A DNA stretch of 33,393 bases from Blastococcus sp. CCUG 61487 (lineage in GTDB: Bacteria; Actinomycetota; Actinomycetes; Mycobacteriales; Geodermatophilaceae). Below the pieces are notes generated by a model, which searched no databases, had not been told where the DNA came from, and worked only from the letters and a program-made list of their open reading frames with translations. The position numbers and the translations under genes were made by a program. Below are positions 24,317-30,538 of this stretch, in pieces. The DNA is taken from assembly GCF_005222955.1 (NCBI RefSeq), contig NZ_LWUA01000245.1, forward strand, positions 421 to 33,813. The letters are read 5' to 3'. Each line of letters opens with the position of its first letter. Positions within the stretch are counted from its first letter, which is position 1.

Positions 24317-26089
24317 ATGTCCCCGCGCTCCCCGTGGCGTTCGTCGAGGCCGGACACGGCAGGACGGCCCCGCGGTCGGTCGCTCGCGGCGTCCCTGGTG
24401 CTCCCGCCGCTCACGGCGCTGACCCTGGCGCTCACCGCGACGGCCGCCGTCGCGGCGCCCAGCGACCAGCCGGGCGGCACGTCCGGGGTCCTGGACAGCC
24501 GCGCGCTGGACGAACTCCAGCAGCGCGCCTCTGAGGTGCAGCGCGGCCTGCAGGACCAGCAGGACGAGGTCGTCGAGGCGCGTGCGGCGCTCGCCGAGGC
24601 CGAACGGGCCGTCGCCGAGGCCGAGGCGGTGCTCACCGACGCCGAGGGAGAACTGGCCGGGTACCAGGGGGTGGTCGCCCGGTACGCCTCCGCCGTGTAC
24701 CGCGACAGCGGAGCGCTGACGCCGCTCACCCTCCTGCTCAGCGGCGGGGACCCCGGCGACGTGCTCGCGGCCATGGGCTTCCTCGAGGTCGTCGACAGGC
24801 ACGCGGCCGGCGTCATCGGCGCCGCGGAGCAGCAGCGCCGGGCGGCCGTGGAGCAGCAGCGCCAGGCCGCGGCGGCCCTGGAGCAGGCGAGGGCGCGTGC
24901 GGACGAGGTCGGCGCCCAGGTCGCCCGGCTCGAGGCCGCGGCGAGCGCGGTCACCGAGGAGCTCGACGCGGCCCTCGGCGCTGTGGATCGCCAGCTCGCC
25001 GCGCTCCAGCAGGAACAGGTCGAGGTCAACGAGCGGACCGCCGCCAGCTGGCGGGCCTACGTCGACCAGCTGAGGGCCGCCGGGCTGGACGCGGTCCCGG
25101 CCGCGCTGCTGCGCGACCCGGCGGCCGGACTGCCCGTCCCGCTCGTGCCGGTCGGTGCCGGGAACGGCGGCGCCCAGCGCGGTGCCGGCCAGCTGCCCGG
25201 CCAGCCGACCTCGCTGCTCGTGCTGCCCGCGGAGACCCTGACGGCCGTGACCGCCGCGATGGACGCCCTCGGGCTGCCCTACGCCCCGGGGACCGCGGGG
25301 CCGGAGTCGTGGGACTGCGGCTCGCTGGTCCAGGCGGTCTACGGGCGGGCGGGCATCCAACTGCCCGGTGACCAGGCAGCGCTGTTCGCCTCCACCAGCC
25401 CCGTCGCGCCGGCCGACGTGCTCCCGGGGGACCTGGTGTTCCTGGGCACGGCCGAGGCGGGGCTGGGGCACGTCGGCATCGCGCTGGACCCGGCGACCAT
25501 GCTCGCGGCCGACGCTCGGGCCGGCGCGGTCGTCGTCCGCACGCTGCCGGCCGAGCAGCTGATCGGCGTGGGCCGCCCGAGCCTCGGCCAGCGGCCGGCT
25601 GCCGACGTGCCCGGGCCCACCGGCGGCGCGCTGCGCATGGAGTGCGGCAACACCGTCTACCCGCCGAGCTACGACGGCGGGCGTCAGTGGGGCGGCTATC
25701 CGAACGGGCTCATCCCGCCCAGTGCGCTGTGCCCGATCGGGGTGGGCAACCACTCGCTGCGGTGCGACGCCGCGGCGGCCTACCGGGCGCTGTCGGCGGC
25801 CTACGCCGCCCAGTTCGGCCGCCCGCTGTGCATCACCGACTCGTACCGGACCTACGGCGCCCAGGTGAAGCTGTACGGGGAGAAGCCGGCGCTGGCCGCC
25901 GTCCCGGGCACCAGCAACCACGGCTGGGGGCTGGCCGTGGACCTCTGCGGCGGTGTCGAGCGGTTCGGGACCGCGCAGTTCGCCTGGATGAAGGCCAACG
26001 CCGGCCGGTTCGGCTGGCTGCATCCCACCTGGGCCGACCAGGGTAACGGGCGCGAGGAGCCCTGGCACTGGGAGTACGCCGCCACCTGA
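24317..26089 (+). CDS. Secreted peptidoglycan hydrolase: coiled coil, NlpC/P60-like, VanY-like
   Basis: A 590-aa exported protein with two peptidase modules. A signal peptide (hydrophobic TALTLALTATAAVAA) ends near residue 45. A long coiled coil follows (about 60-235, with EARAALAEAERAVAEAEAVL). The NlpC/P60-like domain has WDCGSL (C334) and GHVGIALD (H385), but the third polar position is Ala in MLAADAR. The C-terminal domain is an M15 D-Ala-D-Ala carboxypeptidase: TDSYRTYGAQ, then SNHGWGLAVDL (H535, D542), and EPWHWEY (E581, H584). All VanY catalytic and zinc residues are present. ATG at 24317 is chosen over the adjacent TTG; GAGG lies seven bases upstream. A perfect 12-bp palindrome lies at 24252-24263 in the 181-bp gap before it. 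No clear terminator follows. Confidence 0.9.
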   Translation: MSPRSPWRSSRPDTAGRPRGRSLAASLVLPPLTALTLALTATAAVAAPSDQPGGTSGVLDSRALDELQQRASEVQRGLQDQQDEVVEARAALAEAERAVAEAEAVLTDAEGELAGYQGVVARYASAVYRDSGALTPLTLLLSGGDPGDVLAAMGFLEVVDRHAAGVIGAAEQQRRAAVEQQRQAAAALEQARARADEVGAQVARLEAAASAVTEELDAALGAVDRQLAALQQEQVEVNERTAASWRAYVDQLRAAGLDAVPAALLRDPAAGLPVPLVPVGAGNGGAQRGAGQLPGQPTSLLVLPAETLTAVTAAMDALGLPYAPGTAGPESWDCGSLVQAVYGRAGIQLPGDQAALFASTSPVAPADVLPGDLVFLGTAEAGLGHVGIALDPATMLAADARAGAVVVRTLPAEQLIGVGRPSLGQRPAADVPGPTGGALRMECGNTVYPPSYDGGRQWGGYPNGLIPPSALCPIGVGNHSLRCDAAAAYRALSAAYAAQFGRPLCITDSYRTYGAQVKLYGEKPALAAVPGTSNHGWGLAVDLCGGVERFGTAQFAWMKANAGRFGWLHPTWADQGNGREEPWHWEYAAT

Positions 26090-26125
26090 CGAGGAGGGCC
26101 GGCCGGAAATGTCGGTGGTCGTTCC

Positions 26126-26131
26126 TACCGT
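26126..26131 (+). promoter_or_regulatory. Candidate -10 box TACCGT
   Basis: TACCGT would start a transcript near 26138, about 18 bases before the ATG at 26156, leaving room for the GGAGGA ribosome-binding site. No convincing -35 box is visible. Confidence 0.4.
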
Positions 26132-26155
26132 GCGGAGGACTCACGGAGGAGAGAC

Positions 26156-26473
26156 ATGCTCATCGACTGCGACACCTGCACCGTCCGGGGCGCCGGCTGC
26201 GCCGACTGCGTCGTCACCGTGCTGCTGGGCGCGCCGCCCGGCTGGCAGGGGGTGGACCCGGTCGTGGTCCAGCTGTCCGAGCGCCCCCGCACGCCCGCGC
26301 GAACGGCCGAGGACGCCGTCGTGCCCCCGCCCGGCGTGGTGGTGGAGTTCGACGACGTCGAGCGCCGCGCGGTGCGCGCACTCGCGGAGTACGGCCTCGT
26401 CCCACCGCTGCGGCACCGCGGTGGGACGGAGGCAGGCGGCGCGGACGGCTCGTCGGGCAGCCGCACGGGGTGA
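26156..26473 (+). CDS. Small conserved Cys-motif protein of unknown function
   Basis: A 105-aa protein that begins MLIDCDTCTVRGAGCADCVV: four cysteines in a CxxC-x6-CxxC pattern within the first 20 residues, suited to binding zinc or an Fe-S cluster. A variable acidic and Pro-rich middle follows, then DDVERRAVRALAEYGLVPPL and a Gly/Ser-rich tail. It has no signal peptide. This family recurs in actinobacteria near NlpC/P60 genes and its role is not known to me. The ATG at 26156 has CGGAGGAGAGAC just upstream. The gap from 26474 to 26868 after it holds the riboswitch promoter and leader. Confidence 0.8.
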   Translation: MLIDCDTCTVRGAGCADCVVTVLLGAPPGWQGVDPVVVQLSERPRTPARTAEDAVVPPPGVVVEFDDVERRAVRALAEYGLVPPLRHRGGTEAGGADGSSGSRTG

Positions 26474-26599
26474 GACGGATCCGACAGGGGTGCTCTCTGC
26501 CGGTCGCGGAGCGTGCGCATACGCCTACCGAGCGCCGAACTGAGCGAGGCGCGCGCTGTCGAACGCGATTCTCGTCACAGAAGTGCTCCCTGCTTCGGT

Positions 26600-26628
26600 T
26601 TGTCACGAGAACGTCACGAACGTAGGGT
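26600..26628 (+). promoter_or_regulatory. Promoter TTGTCA-17-TAGGGT with GTCACGA repeats
   Basis: A -35 box TTGTCA (26600-26605) and a -10 box TAGGGT (26623-26628) are separated by 17 bp, the best-formed promoter in the window. Transcription would start near 26635, giving a leader of about 235 bases that contains the riboswitch. Two GTCACGA direct repeats (26602-26608 and 26613-26619, 11 bp apart) overlap the -35 box and spacer, and a third GTCAC lies at 26574. They may bind a regulator. Confidence 0.65.
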
Positions 26629-26680
26629 CGTCGCGTTCGACCGGGTGGTCGTCATCCACGGAGGGATGGCCTCGGCCGGA

Positions 26681-26840
26681 CACCGCCGAATCGCCGTACG
26701 ACGTCCCGTGGACGTCCGAGGTGAACCGGGGACCCACCGCAGTTCTGGGGTGAGTTCTCCCGTCGGGCCGGCTCGCCGGCGCGCGGGGGATAGGGCAGAT
26801 CTTCCCAGCCCGAACCCGTCAGCTAACTCGGTAGGCGGTG
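26681..26840 (+). promoter_or_regulatory. c-di-AMP riboswitch (ydaO/yuaA class)
   Basis: The leader matches the ydaO-yuaA aptamer: CCGCCGAATC at the 5' end, AACCGGGGACCCA (26724-26736), GGGGTGAGTTCTCC, then CCCGAACCCGTCAGCTAAC running into TCGGTAGGCGG (about 26809-26838). The ends pair as P1: CACCGCC (26681-26687) with GGCGGTG (26834-26840). This class binds cyclic di-AMP, and in actinobacteria it commonly precedes cell-wall hydrolase genes, which it turns down when c-di-AMP is high. The aptamer ends 28 bases before the GTG, with the ribosome-binding site just beyond P1. No separate terminator stem is obvious in those 28 bases, so control may act through P1 or ribosome access. Confidence 0.9.
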
Positions 26841-26868
26841 ACAGTGGAAGAAATGGAGAGCCGCCCAC

Positions 26869-27987
26869 GTGGCGACCCCTCACGCGCTACCTACGCACGC
26901 CTTCGACCAGTTCCGCCCCGCTCGCCCTGCCGGCACCGCCCGCCGGATGGGCAGGCTCCGCGCCGGCCTCCTCATCGGAGCGACGACCGCGCTGACCCTC
27001 ACGGTCCTGCCCGGCACCGCTGTCGCGGACCCGGTCACCGCCACCAGCCCCGCGCAGGCGGCCGAGCTGGTCGCCGATGCCAGCCACGAGCTCGAGGTCG
27101 TCTCCGAGGAGCTGAACGAGGCCCGGGTCGAGCTCGAGCGCCAGCGCGCCGCGGTGGACACCGCCGAGCTCGCGGCCCTCGAGGCAGCCGAGCAGCGCGC
27201 CGCGCTCGACGGCCGCATCCGGCAGCTGGCCCGCAGCGCCTACACCCAGGGCGGCGCCTCGCTCACCCAGCTCGACGTCCTGCTCACCAGCAGGTCCGCC
27301 GACGAGTTCGTCTCCCAGCTCGGCACGCTCGACGCGATCGCCGGCCACACCAACGCCGCCGTCCGCCAGGTGGCCGACGCGTCCGAGCGCGCGGAGGACA
27401 CCCGGGCCCAGGCCGAGGAGGCCCGCCAGCGCGCCGAGCGCACGGTCCAGGACATCGAGGCCAAGCAGCAGGACCTCGAGGCCAGGATCGCCGACTACCA
27501 GCGCCAGTTCGAGGCGCTGGACGCCGCGCAGCGCGCGGTGGTCGAGCGGGCCCACGGCGACTCCCAGCCGGTGCGCGCCTCGCGGAGCGCCGACCGGACC
27601 GCCCCCGTGGCCGGTGCCGTCAGCGCACCCAGCGGCGCGGCCCAGGTCGCCGTCGACACCGCCCTGGCCCAGGTGGGCGACCGCTACGTCTGGGGCGCCA
27701 GCGGACCTGACGCGTTCGACTGCTCGGGCCTGACCTCCTACGCCTACGCCGCCGCCGGTGTCTCGCTGCCGCACTCCAGCCGCAGCCAGTCGCAGATGGG
27801 CCGGCCGGTCTCGCGCGGTGAACTGCAGCCGGGCGACCTGGTGTTCTTCTACAGCCCGGTCAGCCACGTCGGCATGTACATCGGCAACGGCCAGATGGTC
27901 CACGCGTCGACCTCCAGCCAGCCGGTGAAGGTCGCCAGCGTCGACTCGATGGGCAGCTACAACAGCGCCCGCCGGATCGTCGGCTAG
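26869..27987 (+). CDS. NlpC/P60 peptidoglycan endopeptidase, RipC-like
   Basis: A 372-aa secreted cell-wall hydrolase that cleaves within peptidoglycan stem peptides. It has a basic N-terminus with a signal peptide (AGLLIGATTALTLTVLPGTAVA, cleavage before DP), a coiled-coil region of about 55-230 (SHELEVVSEELNEARVELER), a short linker and a C-terminal NlpC/P60 domain. Catalytic residues are all present: FDCSGLTSYAYA (C285), SHVGMYIGNG (H333) and MVHAS (H345). Coiled coils of this type in mycobacterial RipC interact with FtsX; this is by analogy. The GTG at 26869 has GGAGAG upstream; ATG at 26947 is a less likely alternative. Expression is under the riboswitch. Position matches Rv2190c. Confidence 0.93.
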   Translation: MATPHALPTHAFDQFRPARPAGTARRMGRLRAGLLIGATTALTLTVLPGTAVADPVTATSPAQAAELVADASHELEVVSEELNEARVELERQRAAVDTAELAALEAAEQRAALDGRIRQLARSAYTQGGASLTQLDVLLTSRSADEFVSQLGTLDAIAGHTNAAVRQVADASERAEDTRAQAEEARQRAERTVQDIEAKQQDLEARIADYQRQFEALDAAQRAVVERAHGDSQPVRASRSADRTAPVAGAVSAPSGAAQVAVDTALAQVGDRYVWGASGPDAFDCSGLTSYAYAAAGVSLPHSSRSQSQMGRPVSRGELQPGDLVFFYSPVSHVGMYIGNGQMVHASTSSQPVKVASVDSMGSYNSARRIVG

Positions 27988-28004
27988 GTCGGACCGCAGC
28001 GACC

Positions 28005-28040
28005 GAGGGCCGGTCACCCCACCCGGGGTGGCCGGCCCTC
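28005..28040 (+). terminator. Hairpin after the RipC-like gene
   Basis: A 16-bp stem with one G-U pair (28005-28020 with 28025-28040) and an ACCC loop starts 17 bp after the stop codon. No T-tract follows. It separates the NlpC/P60 gene from the M48 promoter. Confidence 0.72.
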
Positions 28041-28075
28041 GTCGTCGGGACCGCGGAGCTGTCGCCCGCGGCCCA

Positions 28076-28103
28076 TATGATCGGCCAGGTGTTGGACCTG
28101 TGA
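28076..28103 (+). promoter_or_regulatory. Leaderless -10 box and five-codon minicistron before the M48 gene
   Basis: TATGAT (28076-28081) lies seven bases before a GTG at 28089 that opens GTG TTG GAC CTG TGA (28089-28103). The TGA overlaps the GTG start of the M48 peptidase gene at 28100 in the form GTGA. Transcription starting at the first GTG would translate this leader peptide and could reinitiate on the peptidase. Confidence 0.5.
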
Positions 28104-29368
28104 GGGCGCGTCGCGTGGCGCTGCTGGCCGCCGTGGTCCTCTTCGCCGGCTTCGTGGTCGTCGTGGTCGTCGGCACCCCGTGGCAGCCGCTGCCCGAACC
28201 GCCCGGCGGGCACACCCCGATCGATCCCACGGCGGGCCTCGCGCCGGAGCAGGTCGATCGCGCCGAGTCGTTCGTCGCCGCGCTCCGACCGGCCTCGCTG
28301 GCCTCTCTCCTGCTGGGACTGGCGGCCTCCGCGGTGCTCGGCCTGACCCCGCTCGGCGCACGGCTCGTGCGTGCCCTCCCGACGCCGCGCCGGGGGCGCT
28401 GGGCCTGGCAGGTGCTCCTGGGCGTGCTCGCGCTCGCGGTGATCGGGCGGCTGGTCACCCTCCCGCTGTCCGCGTACGGCGAGGTCGTGCGGCACCGCTA
28501 CGGGCTGTCCACCCGCGGCTGGGGGCTGTGGCTGCGCGACGTCGTCGTCTCGACGGCGATCGACGCCGCACTCACCGCCGTGACCGCGCTGGTGCTCGTC
28601 TGGCTGGCGCGGCGGCTCGCCCGGGGATGGTGGGCGGTCGCGGCCGCCGGTGCGGCAGTCCTCGTCGTCGTCGGCTCGTTCCTGTGGCCGGTGCTCATGG
28701 AGCCGGCCTTCAACGACTTCGAGTCGATGCCGGCCGGCGAGCTGCGCACCGACCTGCTGGCGCTGGCCCAGGAGAACGGCACCCCGGTCCGCGACGTGCT
28801 GGTGTCCGACGCCTCGCGGCGGACCACCGCGCTCAACGCCTACGTCTCCGGGTTCGGCTCCACCCGCCGCATCGTCGTCTACGACACGGTGCTCGAGCGG
28901 CTGCCCGACGAGCAGATCGAGTCGATCGTCGCGCACGAACTGGGGCACGTGGCCACCGACGACGTCCTGACGGGCACGCTGATGGGGGCGCTGGGCGCGG
29001 CCGGGGGAGTGGCGCTGCTCGGGTGGGTGCTCACCTCACCGCGGCTGCTCCGTCGGGCCGGGGCCGAGAGCGCCGGCGATCCGCGCGCGGTGCCGCTCCT
29101 GCTGCTGCTGGTCGCCGTCGGGACGCTCCTCGCCACGCCGGTCCAGAACCTCGTCTCGCGCCAGGTCGAGGCGCGCGCCGACGTGCACGCCCTCGATCTC
29201 ACCGAGGACCCCGAGGCGTTCGTCGCCATGCAACGCGGTCTCGCGGGCAGCAACCTCTCCGATCCCGATCCGCCGGACGCCTGGCACTGGTTCTTCGGCT
29301 CGCACCCGACGGTCGCGCAGCGGATCGCGCTGGCCCAGGACTGGGCCCGGGCGGAGCGCGAGCCGTGA
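28100..29368 (+). CDS. M48 family membrane metalloprotease (Ste24-like)
   Basis: A 422-aa integral-membrane zinc protease. N-terminal helices start at once (VALLAAVVLFAGFVVVVVV), then a Ste24-type N-domain with several more helices. The zinc site is IVAHELGHVATDDV (H279, E280, H283), and the third ligand is in QVEARADVHALDL. The conserved segment ALNAYVSGFGSTRRIVVYDT precedes the active site. Substrates are unknown; relatives degrade or process membrane proteins. The frame is open further upstream, but GTG at 28100 places the first helix near the N-terminus and overlaps the minicistron. Its stop overlaps the pimB start in GTGA. Confidence 0.9.
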   Translation: MRARRVALLAAVVLFAGFVVVVVVGTPWQPLPEPPGGHTPIDPTAGLAPEQVDRAESFVAALRPASLASLLLGLAASAVLGLTPLGARLVRALPTPRRGRWAWQVLLGVLALAVIGRLVTLPLSAYGEVVRHRYGLSTRGWGLWLRDVVVSTAIDAALTAVTALVLVWLARRLARGWWAVAAAGAAVLVVVGSFLWPVLMEPAFNDFESMPAGELRTDLLALAQENGTPVRDVLVSDASRRTTALNAYVSGFGSTRRIVVYDTVLERLPDEQIESIVAHELGHVATDDVLTGTLMGALGAAGGVALLGWVLTSPRLLRRAGAESAGDPRAVPLLLLLVAVGTLLATPVQNLVSRQVEARADVHALDLTEDPEAFVAMQRGLAGSNLSDPDPPDAWHWFFGSHPTVAQRIALAQDWARAEREP

Positions 29369-30486
29369 GCCGCACGCTCGTCGTCACCAACGACTTCCCG
29401 CCCCGCCAGGGCGGCATCCAGACGTTCGTCGCCGCCCTGCTCGAGCGCCGCCCGCCCGACTCCCTGGTGGTCCTGGCGTCGGACCACCCGGGCGCGGCCG
29501 AGCACGACGCCGCCCTGCCCTACCCGGTGGTCCGCCGGCCGACGAGCATGCTGCTGCCCACGCGGGCCACGGCACGGGCGGCGGTCGACCTCGTGCGGCG
29601 CTACGACTGCGACACCGCCGTCTTCGGTGCCGCGGCACCGCTGGGTCTCCTCGCGCCGACGCTGCGGGAGGCGGGCGTGCGCCACCAGGTCGGCATCACC
29701 CACGGGCACGAGACCGGCTGGGTGGCGCTGCCCGGGAGCCGGCAGGTGATGCAGCGGATCGCCGGTGGGCTCGACGTCGTCACCTACATCACCGAGTACA
29801 CCCGCGCCCGGCTCGCGCCCGCGCTGTCGGGCAGGACCCGGCTGGCGCAGCTCTCCCCGGGCGTCGACGTCGAGAGGTTCACCCCCGACGTCGACGGCGG
29901 CGGGGTGCGCCGGAGGCACGGGCTGGGGAGCGCGCCCGTGGTGGTCTGCGTCTCCCGGCTGGTCGCCCGCAAGGGCCAGGACGTGCTGGTCGCGGCGTGG
30001 CCGCAGGTGCTGGCGCGGCACCCGGACGCGCGGCTCCTGCTGGTCGGCGGCGGACCCGACGAGGCGGCGCTGCACCGTGCCGTGGCCCGGCGGGGGCTCG
30101 AGCGCTCCGTGGTCCTCACCGGGGCCGTCGACGCAGCGGAGCTACCGGCCCACTACGCCGCCGGCGACGTCTTCGCCATGCCCTGCCGCACCCGCCGGGC
30201 CGGGCTCGACGTGGAGGGCCTGGGGATGGTCTTCCTCGAGGCGGCCGCCTGCGGCCGGCCCGTCGTGGCCGGCACGTCCGGCGGCGCCCCGGAGGCGGTG
30301 CAGGAGGGGGTCACCGGGCACGTCGTGGACCCCCGCTCGACCGATGCCGTGGCGAGCACGCTGGCCGGCCTGCTCGACGACCCGGTCCGGGCTCGGGCCA
30401 TGGGGGCCGCGGGGCGGGCCTGGGTGGAGCAGCGCTGGTCCTGGGAGACGATCGCCGCGACCTTCGCGGAGCTGCTGCACCCCTGA
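29365..30486 (+). CDS. pimB: GT4 glycosyltransferase, PimB-like mannosyltransferase
   Basis: A 373-aa GT-B fold glycosyltransferase. The N-terminal TNDFPPRQGGIQTFV is the glycine-rich loop of PimB-type enzymes; the donor domain has VSRLVARKGQDVLV and the EX7E motif in VEGLGMVFLEAAACGRPVVA. It corresponds to Rv2188c, the GDP-mannose-dependent α-mannosyltransferase that adds the second mannose of phosphatidylinositol mannosides, acting on the cytoplasmic membrane face. Donor and acceptor here are inferred from the homologue and position. The GTG at 29365 overlaps the M48 stop by four bases, so the two are coupled. Confidence 0.9.
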   Translation: MSRTLVVTNDFPPRQGGIQTFVAALLERRPPDSLVVLASDHPGAAEHDAALPYPVVRRPTSMLLPTRATARAAVDLVRRYDCDTAVFGAAAPLGLLAPTLREAGVRHQVGITHGHETGWVALPGSRQVMQRIAGGLDVVTYITEYTRARLAPALSGRTRLAQLSPGVDVERFTPDVDGGGVRRRHGLGSAPVVVCVSRLVARKGQDVLVAAWPQVLARHPDARLLLVGGGPDEAALHRAVARRGLERSVVLTGAVDAAELPAHYAAGDVFAMPCRTRRAGLDVEGLGMVFLEAAACGRPVVAGTSGGAPEAVQEGVTGHVVDPRSTDAVASTLAGLLDDPVRARAMGAAGRAWVEQRWSWETIAATFAELLHP

Positions 30487-30491
30487 ACGCA

Positions 30492-30525
30492 CGACGGCGC
30501 CGCCCCGGTGGGGACGGCGCCGTCG
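30492..30525. terminator. Hairpin between pimB and fadD15
   Basis: A 10-bp perfect outer stem (30492-30501 with 30516-30525) continues inward as G-C and CCCC/GGGG pairs with one bulged A and a GGT loop. It lies between convergent stop codons; the plus strand continues GCGTTGTTGG, slightly T-rich. Confidence 0.75.
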
Positions 30526-30538
30526 GCGTTGTTGGTGG

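Noticed and set aside
22277-26068. A 1263-codon minus-strand open frame across the NlpC/P60-VanY gene and the fusion nuclease
   Set aside because: Very long open frames are expected opposite GC-rich genes. It contradicts two well-supported genes and has no recognisable domain.
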